Part shown: positions 1 to 8,571 of the stretch, one piece after another | Layout: every line of letters starts with the position of its first letter | Position numbering within the stretch: position 1 is the first letter of the stretch | DNA from: Bradyrhizobium sp. CSS354 | GTDB lineage: Bacteria; Pseudomonadota; Alphaproteobacteria; Rhizobiales; Xanthobacteraceae | Assembly (NCBI RefSeq): GCF_029051725.1 | Contig: NZ_JAACFU010000004.1 | Coordinates: forward strand, 496,001-560,000 | DNA: 64,000 bases | Reading direction: 5' to 3' | Translations under genes and position numbers: made by a program | Notes under the pieces: generated by a model | The model's database searches: none | What the model was told of the DNA's origin: nothing | The model's input: only the letters and a program-made list of their open reading frames with translations

Positions 1-1
1 T

Positions 2-838
2 CCCGACTACACGCTGAAGGTGATGCAGCGCGGCCAGCAGGTCTGGACCACCCGCGTCGTCACCGGCAAGCCCGGCACGCATGCGACCCCGCTGCTCACC
101 GAAACGATGAAGTACATCACGGTCAATCCGACCTGGAACGTGCCGCCGTCGATCGTCTACAACGAATATCTGCCGGCGCTTCAGCAGGACCCGACCGTGC
201 TCCAGCGCATGGGGCTCAAGCTCGAACAGAACCGCGACGGCTCGGTGCACATCTCGCAGCCGCCCGGTGAAGCCAATGCGCTCGGCCGCATCCGCTTCAA
301 TTTCCCGAACAAGTTCCTGGTCTATCAGCACGACACGCCGGACAAGAACCTGTTCGCCCGGGACGAACGCGCCTTTAGCCACGGCTGCATGCGCGTACAG
401 AACCCGGATCAGTACGCCTCGGTCCTGCTCAACATCGCGCTGCCGAACGAGAAGTACACGCCGGAGCGCGTGCGCAGCATGTACGGCAAGAGCGAGATCG
501 ACCTGAAATTCCCGACCCCGATCCCGGTCAACATCACCTATCAGACCGCGTTCGTGGATGATGGCGGCAAGCTGCAATTCCGCAAGGACGTCTATGGCCG
601 CGACGCGACCATGATCAACATCCTGAAGAACGGCCGCGGCAGGGATCTCGAGAACGTCGTGGCGCACTCCCAGCCGAGCTATTCACGCCCGGCAACGACG
701 CTGCCGAACGGCGTGTTGGCGGCTAACAATGGCGGCTCGTCCGGCCCGAATTTCTTCGAGCGGCTGTTCGGCGCCCCGACCCCGCCGCCGGCTCCGGTCG
801 GCCGCCGTCCCCAGCAGCAGCGGGTGTTCACCCGCTGA
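2..838 (+). CDS. L,D-transpeptidase (YkuD family), 3' part
   Basis: The reading frame is open from the first base, so the N-terminus lies outside the window; about 278 residues are visible. L,D-transpeptidases form 3-3 cross-links in peptidoglycan, or attach proteins to it, in the periplasm. The catalytic signature SHGCMRVQNP, with the nucleophilic cysteine, is encoded near 377-406. The preceding stretch (YITVNPTWNVPPSI and the lysine-rich turn after it) resembles the large YcbB-type enzymes. The C-terminal 60 residues are low in complexity and rich in proline, glycine and arginine. It precedes another probable cell-wall gene (DUF882/M15). The family call is firm; the subfamily is inferred. 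Confidence 0.9.
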   Translation, partial: PDYTLKVMQRGQQVWTTRVVTGKPGTHATPLLTETMKYITVNPTWNVPPSIVYNEYLPALQQDPTVLQRMGLKLEQNRDGSVHISQPPGEANALGRIRFNFPNKFLVYQHDTPDKNLFARDERAFSHGCMRVQNPDQYASVLLNIALPNEKYTPERVRSMYGKSEIDLKFPTPIPVNITYQTAFVDDGGKLQFRKDVYGRDATMINILKNGRGRDLENVVAHSQPSYSRPATTLPNGVLAANNGGSSGPNFFERLFGAPTPPPAPVGRRPQQQRVFTR

Positions 839-920
839 GCTAGGCCCGCCCCGGCGCCTAATTTCCTGAAATTCGGCAATAAAATCAGCGACCTCATCCT
901 CTGGATGGGGTCGCTTAACG

Positions 921-928
921 TTAACCAT
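921..928 (+). promoter_or_regulatory. CtrA-type half site TTAACCAT
   Basis: The 8-mer TTAACCAT lies in the 276-bp gap before the DUF882 gene. The same 8-mer occurs upstream of pal and of tolQ in this window. Its relation to CtrA is by resemblance to the known alphaproteobacterial half site. A single 8-mer is weak evidence. Confidence 0.3.
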
Positions 929-1114
929 TCTCCACCTGACCTCGGGCAGCGGGCGTTTTTTCGCCACACTCACCCGGTTAGGTTCGCAATCTGACTTGGT
1001 TTGGGGGCGGGAAGGTCAACCTCGAATTAACCTTCTCGCTTTAACAAAGCGTTCATCCTCTTTCGCGCGCTTAGGGGTTAGCGGGAGAGTCCATTTTGAA
1101 CGCTCGTCGACTGG

Positions 1115-2749
1115 GTGGGCTCTAACGTGCTGACTGGTATCGCACGCCAATTCGCTGTGCTGTCGTTGTCCCATGCGGGAGTGAAGGCCGGATCCAGGAT
1201 CGGCCTCGCTGCCGTATTGCTGTTTGCTGCCGCGGGTTCAGTTCATGACGCTGCCGCGCTGAACGAGACCAAGACGCTCTCCTTCCACCACACCCATTCC
1301 GGCGAAGACCTCACCGTCACCTTCAAGCGCGACGGGCGCTACGACGAAGCGGCGCTGAAGCAGCTCAACCACTTCCTGCGCGACTGGCGCAGCCAGGACG
1401 AGACGGTCATGGACCGTCACCTCTTCGACATCCTGTGGGAAGTCTATCGCGACGTCGACGGCAAGCAGCCGATCCAGATCATCTCCGCCTACCGCTCGCC
1501 CGCCACCAACTCCATGCTCCGCCGCCGCTCCTCCGGCGTGGCGCGCTTCAGCCAGCACATGCTGGGGCATGCGATGGACTTCTACATCCCGAACGTGCCG
1601 CTGGAGCAGATCCGCTTCGCCGGCCTGCGCCTCCAGCGCGGCGGCGTCGGCTTCTACCCGACCTCAGGCTCGCCGTTCGTGCATCTGGACACCGGCAGCA
1701 TCCGGCACTGGCCGCGCATGACGCATGACCAGCTCGCCCGGGTCTTCCCGGACGGACGCACCGTCCACGTCCCGACCGACGGCACGCCGCTGAAGGGCTA
1801 TGAGCTGGCCAAGGCCGAGATCGAGCGGCGCGGCAGCGGCGAGGATTCCGGCAGCAAATCGAATTTCTTTGCCAACCTGTTCAAGGGCAAGCCGGCTCCG
1901 GCCGCCGCGAGCAACGACGAGGATGACGAGGGCGCGCCCGCGCCGGCCGCGAAGACTGTCGCGCCGACCTTGGTCGCCGCCGCGACCAAGCCAGCCGATC
2001 CGGTGCCGACGCCGCGCGCCAAACCGTCAGTCGCGGCGACCATTCAGCTCGCCTCGGCCGATGCGCAGATCGTCGCGTTGCCCAAGTCGAAGCCCGCGCC
2101 CGTGGCTGACAAGCCGGCCGCCGGCAAATCTGCTGATGCCAAGCCCGAGACCCCCGCCGACATAATCAATGCCCGTGGCTTCTGGGACGCCCCGGCTACG
2201 CCGCAGCAGGCGACGCCTGCTCAAGTGGCTGCGCTGAAGGCGCGCCAGGCGCTTGCGGCCGCCACCGATCCGCAGCCGACCGCGAGCGGGTCCAGTGCCG
2301 CCTATCAGGCGCTGGCCTACGCGCCGGCGTCCGCCTCTCCGGTCGACCGCGCCAACGTCGTCGCCGCCTCCGCGCCGATCCCGCGCTCCGCCCGTCCCGC
2401 CTCCGCGTCGCGCAACGTTGCGCCCGCGACCGAGATCAACACGGTGGTCGGCAAGCGCGTCGACGGCATGGTCGCAACCGCGACCCGGCTCTCCGCAGCC
2501 AAGGGCGAAAGCATCTGGCTCAAGATCGTGATGCTATCGCCGAGCGCCAGCCGCGCGATGTCGGTGACGCTGATGGGCGAGCTCGACACGGCCGCAATGC
2601 GCGCCTACTTCGTCAAGCCGCAGTCCGTGATCGCGATGGGTTTTGCCGACGACCCGATGCAGGGCCTGTCCTGCGACAGTTTCTCGGGCACCGCGACCGC
2701 CAAGCTCGAGACGACATCGTTCGTCATGCGGACGGCTTCGCTGCGCTGA
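1115..2749 (+). CDS. DUF882 / M15-like exported peptidase
   Basis: The protein has 544 residues and a GTG start. A hydrophobic segment at about 27-45 is probably a signal sequence or anchor. The DUF882 (YcbK-like, peptidase M15 fold) domain lies at about 50-215. It has the core motifs SAYRSPATN, SQHMLGHAMDFY (zinc-ligand type His...Asp) and FVHLDTG, followed by RHWPRM. Such proteins probably cleave peptidoglycan peptides in the periplasm. From about residue 245 the protein is a long alanine/proline/lysine-rich linker, with a compact segment of about 100 residues at the end that I do not recognise. A TTG at 1096 lies in another frame, so GTG 1115 is the best start, though its ribosome site is poor. 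Confidence 0.85.
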   Translation: MGSNVLTGIARQFAVLSLSHAGVKAGSRIGLAAVLLFAAAGSVHDAAALNETKTLSFHHTHSGEDLTVTFKRDGRYDEAALKQLNHFLRDWRSQDETVMDRHLFDILWEVYRDVDGKQPIQIISAYRSPATNSMLRRRSSGVARFSQHMLGHAMDFYIPNVPLEQIRFAGLRLQRGGVGFYPTSGSPFVHLDTGSIRHWPRMTHDQLARVFPDGRTVHVPTDGTPLKGYELAKAEIERRGSGEDSGSKSNFFANLFKGKPAPAAASNDEDDEGAPAPAAKTVAPTLVAAATKPADPVPTPRAKPSVAATIQLASADAQIVALPKSKPAPVADKPAAGKSADAKPETPADIINARGFWDAPATPQQATPAQVAALKARQALAAATDPQPTASGSSAAYQALAYAPASASPVDRANVVAASAPIPRSARPASASRNVAPATEINTVVGKRVDGMVATATRLSAAKGESIWLKIVMLSPSASRAMSVTLMGELDTAAMRAYFVKPQSVIAMGFADDPMQGLSCDSFSGTATAKLETTSFVMRTASLR

Positions 2750-2777
2750 GGCGCGGGCCTTCAAGAACCTCCGCAGC

Positions 2778-2799
2778 CGTCCTGGCTTTCGCCAGGACG
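2778..2799. repeat. Perfect 9-bp stem hairpin between convergent genes
   Basis: CGTCCTGGC and GCCAGGACG are separated by TTTC. There is no T-run on either side, so it is not a typical intrinsic terminator. It lies between the convergent DUF882 and gapR genes. It may be an intergenic palindromic repeat or help end transcription in both directions. Confidence 0.5.
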
Positions 2800-2810
2800 A
2801 CCGCGATAGC

Positions 2811-3083
2811 TCAGATCATCCCCAGAGCTTGCATGTAGGTCTCGAGAATCGTCTCGGCCTCGGCGCGCTCGTTCGGGTCCTGCTTGCGCATGCGCACGAT
2901 GGTGCGCAGCGCCTTGACGTCGTAGCCGTTGCCCTTGGCCTCGGCGAAGACGTCGCGGATGTCGTCGGAGATCGCCTTCTTCTCTTCCTCCAGCCGCTCG
3001 ATGCGCTCGATGATGGACTTGAGCTGGTCCTTGGCAAATTTCGTCGCGGGCTCGTCGTCGCGGACGGCGGCGGAGGTGGCCAT
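2811..3083 (-). CDS. gapR: GapR (DUF2312) nucleoid-associated DNA-binding protein
   Basis: The protein has 90 residues and is almost wholly helical and charged. The core [20 protein letters not shown] followed by [17 protein letters not shown] matches DUF2312/GapR. GapR is known in Caulobacter as an abundant AT-rich-DNA and overtwisted-DNA binding protein that supports replication. The start at 3083 is chosen because GGGAG lies about 8 bases upstream and the frame upstream is not conserved-looking. Its neighbours DUF1244, DUF1036 and pyk form a familiar alphaproteobacterial group. Confidence 0.92.
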   Translation of the reverse strand: MATSAAVRDDEPATKFAKDQLKSIIERIERLEEEKKAISDDIRDVFAEAKGNGYDVKALRTIVRMRKQDPNERAEAETILETYMQALGMI

Positions 3084-3292
3084 CTTGGTACTCCCAATGG
3101 AACTGGCAAAACGAGGTGACGCCGGCATCCTCACCGCGCGTGCTGGTTAGACCCTTAGGGTTCGGACCTCTCGCGTTCAAGGCAGCATCGCGCTCGTCCA
3201 CAGCGCGCCCACACCTTCCTGCGGCGTTTCGAAGAAAGCTGTTGTGTGATGCGACTCAAGGGCACCGCATATCAGGCTGCCAGCGAGGCCGT

Positions 3293-3595
3293 TCAGTGCC
3301 CGGGATGAACCTTCTTCATGGCATCGAGCTGCTCAGGCGTGGCCGCGCCCTGGTATTTCGACTTCCAGGCCTCGTAGGGCATGCCATAGACGGCTTCCCG
3401 GCTCTCGTCCTTGCTCAAGGCGACGCCTTGGGCGTCGGCGGCGTCCTTGAGCCAGTTGGACAGGCAGTTGCGGCAGAAGCCCGCGAGATTCATCAGGTCG
3501 ATGTTCTGGACGTCTGTCCGCGTCTTCAAATGATCGACCAGGCGCCGGAAAGCGGCAGCCTCGAGTTCCGTTCTGGTTTTGTCGTCGATTGCCAT
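3293..3595 (-). CDS. DUF1244 family protein
   Basis: The protein has 100 residues. The motif MNLAGFCRNCLSNWL, with a CxxC pair, followed by YGMPYEAWKSKYQ, identifies the small cytoplasmic DUF1244 family, whose function is unknown. The cysteine pair suggests metal or redox binding, but this is inference. It is transcribed divergently from the DUF1036-pyk pair. A GGAAC-N16-CGTT element about 100 bases upstream on its strand suggests general-stress (EcfG) control. Confidence 0.85.
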   Translation of the reverse strand: MAIDDKTRTELEAAAFRRLVDHLKTRTDVQNIDLMNLAGFCRNCLSNWLKDAADAQGVALSKDESREAVYGMPYEAWKSKYQGAATPEQLDAMKKVHPGH

Positions 3596-3693
3596 GGCTG
3601 GATCCCTCGGCTTACGAATTGGCTGTGACCTGGATGGGTCACCCTTACGAGATCAGGTGGGGCCTGTCACAGATTTTGCCATATCGCGGCGCA

Positions 3694-3718
3694 AACGGGC
3701 GCCAAGCCGGGCAGTTCC
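3694..3718 (-). promoter_or_regulatory. EcfG-type promoter (GGAAC-N16-CGTT)
   Basis: On the minus strand, GGAAC (3714-3718) and CGTT (3694-3697) are separated by 16 bases. This is the form known for the alphaproteobacterial general-stress sigma factor EcfG. It faces the DUF1244 gene, with the -10 element about 99 bases before the start codon. No transcript evidence is available. Confidence 0.45.
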
Positions 3719-3764
3719 GGGCCCTACGCCAAATCGTCAATGATCTGATATAGCTTCCGCGACA

Positions 3765-4358
3765 ATGATCGCCGAATCTCCCCGCTCCCCCCTTCGCCTG
3801 CTCGCCCGGTTGGTCCCGGTGCTGGTGGTTGGCCTGCTGTGCCTCTGGGCCAGCCCGGCCTCCGCCGATTTCCGGCTTTGCAACAACACATCGAGCCGGG
3901 TCGGCATCGCGCTCGGCTACAAGGATGCCGAGGGCTGGACCACCGAGGGCTGGTGGAACATCTCGTCCCGCTCCTGCGAGACCCTGCTGCGCGGAACGTT
4001 GGTGGCCCGCTTCTATTACATCTACGCCATCGACTATGACCGCGGCGGCGAATGGTCGGGCCAGGCCTTCATGTGCTCGCGCGACAAGGAGTTCACCATC
4101 CGCGGCACCGAGGACTGCCTTGCGCGGGGCTATGACCGGACCGGCTATTTCGAGGTCGATACCGGCGAGCAGCGGGCGTGGACGGTGCAGCTCACCGATG
4201 CCAACGAGCAGCCGTCAAAACAGCAGCGCGTGCCCGGTCTACCCGGCCCGGTTGGCCCGGGGGTTCCCGGTTTGCCCAATGGCCCGCCCGGTGGTACGCC
4301 CCCCGCCGCGCCTGGCCTCCCGCCAGCTCCCTCGCCCCCGTCTGGAAGTAAGCCATGA
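3765..4358 (+). CDS. DUF1036 exported protein with collagen-like tail
   Basis: The protein has 197 residues. A signal peptide ends near residue 34 (ASPASA). The DUF1036 domain follows (FRLCNNTSSRVGIALGYKD, then EGWW and YIYAIDYDRGG) with several cysteines that probably form disulfides in the periplasm. The last 45 residues are a proline/glycine repeat of the PGLPGPVGPGVPGLP type. The function of the family is unknown. The stop overlaps the pyk start by four bases (ATGA), so the two are translationally coupled. Confidence 0.85.
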   Translation: MIAESPRSPLRLLARLVPVLVVGLLCLWASPASADFRLCNNTSSRVGIALGYKDAEGWTTEGWWNISSRSCETLLRGTLVARFYYIYAIDYDRGGEWSGQAFMCSRDKEFTIRGTEDCLARGYDRTGYFEVDTGEQRAWTVQLTDANEQPSKQQRVPGLPGPVGPGVPGLPNGPPGGTPPAAPGLPPAPSPPSGSKP

Positions 4359-5791
4359 GGCGTCTTCGCCGTATCAAGATTCTCGCGACCCTTGGACCCG
4401 CCTCTTCGGACCTCGCGATGATCCGCCGCCTGTTCGAGGCCGGCGCCGACCTGTTCCGCATCAACATGAGCCACACCCCGCATGACAAGATGCGGGAGCT
4501 GGTGGCGACGATCCGCAACGTCGAGAGCAGCTATGGAAGGCCGATCGGCATTCTGGTCGATCTCCAAGGACCAAAGCTCAGGCTTGGCGCGTTCGCCGAA
4601 GGCGCGGTCCAGCTCCAGAATGGCCAGACTTTCACGCTGGATTCCGACAAGGCGCCGGGTGACACCACCCGCGTTCAGCTCCCGCATCCGGAGATCCTGG
4701 CCGCGCTGCGGCCGGGCCATTCGCTGCTGCTCGACGACGGCAAGGTGCGGCTGATCGCCGAGGAGACCTCGAAGGAGCACGCGGTGACGCGCATCGTGGT
4801 CGGCGGCCGGATGTCCGATCGCAAGGGCGTCAGCCTGCCGGACACCGACCTGCCGGTCTCGGCAATGACGCCGAAGGACCGCGCCGACCTCGAGGCGGCG
4901 CTGGTCACCGGCGTCGACTGGATCGCGCTGTCCTTCGTGCAGCGCGCGGACGACGTGCTCGAGGCCAAGAAGATGATCCGCGGCCGCGCCGCGGTGATGG
5001 CGAAGATCGAGAAGCCGCAGGCGATCGATCGCCTGGCCGACATCATCGACGCCTCCGACGCCCTGATGGTGGCGCGCGGCGACCTCGGCGTCGAGCTGCC
5101 GCTGGAACGCGTGCCGAGCCTGCAGAAGCAGATGACGCGCATGGCGCGGCGCGCCGGCAAGCCGGTGGTGATCGCGACCCAGATGCTGGAATCGATGATC
5201 CAATCGCCGGTGCCGACCCGCGCCGAAGTCTCCGACGTCGCCACCGCCGTCTACGAAGGCGCCGACGCCATCATGCTGTCGGCGGAATCGGCGGCCGGCA
5301 AATTCCCCGTCGAGGCCGTCTCGACCATGAATCGCATCGGCGAGGAGGTCGAGCGCGACCCGATCTATCGCTCTGTCATCACCGCACAGCGGCCCGCCCC
5401 GGAGGCCACCGCCGGCGATGCCATCGCGGACGCCGCGCGGCAGATCGCCGAGACGCTCGACCTGCCGGCCCTGATCTGCTGGACCAGCTCGGGATCGACC
5501 GCCGTGCGCGTGGCGCGCGAGCGGCCGAAGCCGCCGATCGTCGCGATCACGCCGAACGTCGCGGCGGGACGCCGGCTGTCGGTCGTCTGGGGCATACATT
5601 GCGTGGTGGCGGAAGATGCGCGCGACCAGGACGACATGGTGAGCCGCGCCGGCCAGATCGCGTTCCGCGACGGCTTCGTCCGGGCCGGCCAGCGCGTGAT
5701 CATCGTCGCCGGCGTGCCGCTCGGCATCCCCGGCACCACCAACATGGTGCGCATCGCCTCGGTCGGCCCCGAGGGCGAAGCGAATATCTAG
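4355..5791 (+). CDS. pyk: Pyruvate kinase
   Basis: The protein has 478 residues, the usual length. It converts phosphoenolpyruvate and ADP to pyruvate and ATP in the cytoplasm. Recognisable motifs are KILATLGPASS at the N-terminus, RINMSHT, the active-site segment VMAKIEKPQAI with its catalytic lysine, MVARGDLGVELP, and the TQMLESMI / PTRAEVSDVA segment. The C-terminal regulatory domain starts near residue 350 and ends with GTTNMVRI. It overlaps the DUF1036 gene by four bases. Confidence 0.97.
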   Translation: MRRLRRIKILATLGPASSDLAMIRRLFEAGADLFRINMSHTPHDKMRELVATIRNVESSYGRPIGILVDLQGPKLRLGAFAEGAVQLQNGQTFTLDSDKAPGDTTRVQLPHPEILAALRPGHSLLLDDGKVRLIAEETSKEHAVTRIVVGGRMSDRKGVSLPDTDLPVSAMTPKDRADLEAALVTGVDWIALSFVQRADDVLEAKKMIRGRAAVMAKIEKPQAIDRLADIIDASDALMVARGDLGVELPLERVPSLQKQMTRMARRAGKPVVIATQMLESMIQSPVPTRAEVSDVATAVYEGADAIMLSAESAAGKFPVEAVSTMNRIGEEVERDPIYRSVITAQRPAPEATAGDAIADAARQIAETLDLPALICWTSSGSTAVRVARERPKPPIVAITPNVAAGRRLSVVWGIHCVVAEDARDQDDMVSRAGQIAFRDGFVRAGQRVIIVAGVPLGIPGTTNMVRIASVGPEGEANI

Positions 5792-5828
5792 GTCCGCCAG
5801 CACGCGGCAAACAAAAAACGTCGAAAAC

Positions 5829-5874
5829 AACCCCATGCACAGTAGCCGGCGGGTTCGGCGCATGTGCTGGGGTT
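5829..5874. terminator. Imperfect hairpin between convergent pyk and TetR genes
   Basis: AACCCCATGCACA pairs with TGTGCTGGGGTT with a single bulge and a GC-rich loop. On the minus strand the stem is followed by a T-rich stretch (GTTTTCGACGTTTTTTG), so it probably ends the TetR transcript. It may also slow the pyk transcript. Confidence 0.4.
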
Positions 5875-5942
5875 TGTCGCAAAGGCGAGCTGGGGCAATG
5901 GCCTGGGCGCGATCAGGTCCCCCGGTCGATCAGGCGGACGTT

Positions 5943-6623
5943 TTAGACCCCAACCAGCGCTTTCGCCGTCGGCAGCAGCGTCTGCTGCACGACGAGACCC
6001 CTGGCGCGGGCGTCCATGACGCCGACCGCGCGGAGCGCCAGCAGCGTCACAGTCTGCACCGCATCGCGCATCCTGGCGGGATCGTCGAGATTGTCCGGCG
6101 CGAGCGGTCCGACCAAGGCCTCGTGCAGGGCGCCGAGCAGCGCGGTTGCGGCGAGCGCGGTGTCCTGCGCCGGCAGGTGGCCGGCGCGCACTGCGGCGTC
6201 GATCCGCGAGGCCATCTCGCCCGCGATCTCGCGCCGGCTGGCGAGGCGTGAAGCGCTGACATCGACATCGACCGGCTCGGCCAGGATGCCCCAGGCGAGC
6301 CTGCGCTGCGACAGGGTATGGACCGCCACGGTGGTCACGGCCGCCGCCAGCGCCGACGACGGCCCCGGTGCGGCATCGGCGGCTCGCCGGATCGCCGTGA
6401 GCTCGTCGCGGGAGACTTCGGCGATCAATTCGGAAATCAAATCGGCCTTGGAGGGGAAGTAGCGGTAGACCGTACCCGCCGCGACGCTGGCGCGAACCGC
6501 GACCGGCGCAATCTGCACCGCCGCCATCCCGCCTTCCGCCGCTGCCTCCCGCGCCGCCGCCAGTATCGCACTGCGCCGAGCCGCAAGGCGCTTCACCACT
6601 TGATGCGTCCGCCGATAAACCAT
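5943..6623 (-). CDS. TetR family transcriptional regulator
   Basis: The protein has 226 residues. The N-terminal helix-turn-helix (AREAAAEGGMAAVQIAPVAV, then ASVAAGTVYRYFPSKADL) is typical of TetR. The ligand domain is alanine-rich and I do not recognise it. The start MVYRRTHQVV at 6623 is chosen; the frame upstream looks non-coding. It is divergent from the PAP2 gene. A CTGAA-N6-TTCAG inverted repeat at 6707-6722 and the palindrome at 6816-6834 are candidate binding sites. Confidence 0.85.
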   Translation of the reverse strand: MVYRRTHQVVKRLAARRSAILAAAREAAAEGGMAAVQIAPVAVRASVAAGTVYRYFPSKADLISELIAEVSRDELTAIRRAADAAPGPSSALAAAVTTVAVHTLSQRRLAWGILAEPVDVDVSASRLASRREIAGEMASRIDAAVRAGHLPAQDTALAATALLGALHEALVGPLAPDNLDDPARMRDAVQTVTLLALRAVGVMDARARGLVVQQTLLPTAKALVGV

Positions 6624-6815
6624 GGCGCGCTTCCTGTCCCACACGCCAGCCGCACGCCCTGCGGCCGAACGCTTCGTCACTGATGTCGCAAATCGCCCCG
6701 CAAGGACTGAACAACTATTCAGAGTGGATGACAAGGTGCAAATGCATGAAGCGTCACGCCAAAAATAAGTGCGAGCTCAAACAGCTGAAAACCTCGCGAA
6801 CTGCTTTGGTGAAGG

Positions 6816-6834
6816 GGTAACCACGATCGTTACC
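6816..6834. promoter_or_regulatory. Palindromic operator candidate GGTAAC-N7-GTTACC
   Basis: This perfect 6-bp inverted repeat (19 bp in all) lies 60 bases before the PAP2 start, in the divergent gap with the TetR gene. Size and position suit a TetR-type operator; the assignment is inferred. Confidence 0.45.
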
Positions 6835-6893
6835 GCCATCTTAAACCTGCCCCGCGACTGTGCTGCGGTATTGCGATCCCACCTCGGTGCAGC

Positions 6894-7877
6894 ATGGTCG
6901 ACACGGACGCCCGGACCGCCTGGCAGCTCTTCCACCTGAACTGGCTTCCCATCGCAGCCATGGGCACCCCGCTGGCGCTCGGTCTCTCCTTCACCGGCCT
7001 GAGCCTCGAACCGGTCGCCTACGGCGTGACGCTGGCAGTCGCTGCACTCCTGCTCGCGGTGGCCTATGGCCACCGCATCGTCAAAGGCGAGCTTGCCGAC
7101 CCGAAGCTGCTGTTTTCGCTCGGCACGATCGGACAGATCATTCTCACCTGCGCAATCGTCGGACCGCTCAGCTATGTGGCGGCCAAGCTGAACTGGCCAC
7201 TGCAGGACCAGGCGCTGCTTGCGATCGACCGTGCTCTCGGCCTCGATCCCGAACCGATCGCGCGATACGTCAACGACCATCCCTGGCTCGCGGACTGTCT
7301 GGCTCGCGGATACGGGCTGATCAAATTGCCGCTGCTGGGCATCCCCGTCGTGCTGGCACTGACGGCGCACTATATGCGGCTGCAATTGTTCATGCTCGCG
7401 ATGAGCCTCGCGCTCGCGGTCACCATCGCGATCTCCGCCGTCGTGCCCGCGATCGGCACCTATTGGGGGCTGCAGCTGTCCGCCGCGCATTTTCCCGAAA
7501 TCAACACCGCGATCTATGCCGGGCAGTTGCGCGACATTCTCGCGCTTCGCGACGGTAGCCTGCACGAGCTCCGGTTGTTCTTCCTCGCCGGCATTGTCTC
7601 GTTTCCGAGCTTCCACGCCGCGTCCGCCGTGCTCTACATGTGGGCGCTGTGGCCGGTGCGCGGCCTCGGCGGCATCGCGGCCGCGCTCAATCTGCTGATG
7701 ATCGCGGCGACTCCGGTGATCGGCGCGCATTACGTCATCGACGTCGCCGGCGGCATCGCAGTCGCCGCAGCGTCGATCTGGGCGGCGAAATTTTATCTCG
7801 AATGGCACCGCCGCGCGCAGCAAACGTCTGCCGCGCCTGCACCGTCGGCGGTCTGGCAGACCGGCCTCGCGGAATGA
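6894..7877 (+). CDS. PAP2 / Aur1-type membrane phosphatase
   Basis: The protein has 327 residues and about seven membrane helices. The C-terminal part carries phosphatase motifs SFPSFHAASAVLY and GAHYVIDVAGG, which supply the two catalytic histidines of the PAP2 superfamily. The arrangement resembles the PAP2_3 / inositol-phosphoceramide synthase (Aur1) branch. The likely substrate is a lipid phosphate at the cytoplasmic membrane; the exact substrate is unknown. It stands alone, divergent from a TetR gene that may regulate it. Confidence 0.82.
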   Translation: MVDTDARTAWQLFHLNWLPIAAMGTPLALGLSFTGLSLEPVAYGVTLAVAALLLAVAYGHRIVKGELADPKLLFSLGTIGQIILTCAIVGPLSYVAAKLNWPLQDQALLAIDRALGLDPEPIARYVNDHPWLADCLARGYGLIKLPLLGIPVVLALTAHYMRLQLFMLAMSLALAVTIAISAVVPAIGTYWGLQLSAAHFPEINTAIYAGQLRDILALRDGSLHELRLFFLAGIVSFPSFHAASAVLYMWALWPVRGLGGIAAALNLLMIAATPVIGAHYVIDVAGGIAVAAASIWAAKFYLEWHRRAQQTSAAPAPSAVWQTGLAE

Positions 7878-8051
7878 CGGGCGGCAAGTTGCCCTAGGGT
7901 CCGCGTAGCGCTGTCCCACCAGCAACTTTCAACCTTCAATCTTCTCAACGGTGCGAGCACTTCCGTCTGCGCTCTTGGAGCTGCGGCAGACGTTTTGCCG
8001 CCGCACAAGCTTGCTGCAGCTTCACGACCTCCGAGATTCGGAAATCGTCGG

Positions 8052-8088
8052 CCAAAAAGCAGAGAGCCCCGTCAAGGACGGGGCTCTC
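8052..8088 (-). terminator. Intrinsic terminator of the pilin gene
   Basis: A perfect 12-bp stem (GAGAGCCCCGTC at 8062-8073 with GACGGGGCTCTC at 8077-8088) has a 3-base loop. On the minus strand it is followed by CTTTTTGG. It lies 21 bases past the Flp pilin stop codon and is the cleanest terminator in the window. Confidence 0.88.
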
Positions 8089-8109
8089 AAATTCGCGATC
8101 TGTCCGGCC

Positions 8110-8274
8110 TTATTTGAGGCTGGTCGAGATCGAGGTGAACTTGGCGTTCAACGTGGTGCCCAGGTTATTGACGACAGTGATGATCGCCAGCGCGATGCCG
8201 GCGGCGATCAGACCGTATTCAATGGCGGTGGCGCCGGATTCATCCTTCGCGAAACGCGCAACGAGGTTCTTCAT
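8110..8274 (-). CDS. Flp/Fap family type IVb pilin
   Basis: The protein has 54 residues. The leader MKNLVARFAKDESG is followed by ATAIEYGLIAAGIALAIITV, with the conserved Glu-Tyr of Flp pilins and a single hydrophobic helix. The prepilin peptidase would cut after the glycine. Such subunits form tight-adherence (Tad) pili. GGAG about 6 bases upstream supports the start at 8274. No cpa/tad assembly gene is near, so this is an orphan pilin gene that relies on machinery elsewhere. Confidence 0.92.
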   Translation of the reverse strand: MKNLVARFAKDESGATAIEYGLIAAGIALAIITVVNNLGTTLNAKFTSISTSLK

Positions 8275-8571
8275 AAAGAGCTCCAAATGAGTACACGAGG
8301 CTACAACTGATCTGGTCTTTTTGGCTTCCCAGCGCCGCTTGACCATGGAACCGAACGTAGTGGCAAAGAATTGCGCCGCAGTTAATTCGACTGCGGAAAC
8401 ACAGAGCGGTTTGCGTGTATTCGCCGATGGTAAACCGAAATCTAAAACGATCCGTTAAATGTTGAGACATTCAAGCCGCCCGGCACGACCGGTTTACCCG
8501 GAATTATGACCGCCGTGGTCCAATGTCGACCGCTCGGCACCCCGACAGAAACAACAGGACGACGAGGCGGC

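Noticed and set aside
4145..5863. Minus-strand frame opposite pyk (572 codons)
   Set aside because: Shadow of the pyruvate kinase gene.
8364..8378. Possible sigma-54 promoter TGGCA...TTGC before the GT-C-like gene
   Set aside because: The spacing between TGGC and TTGC is one base short of the strict -24/-12 rule, and it lies about 200 bases from the gene.
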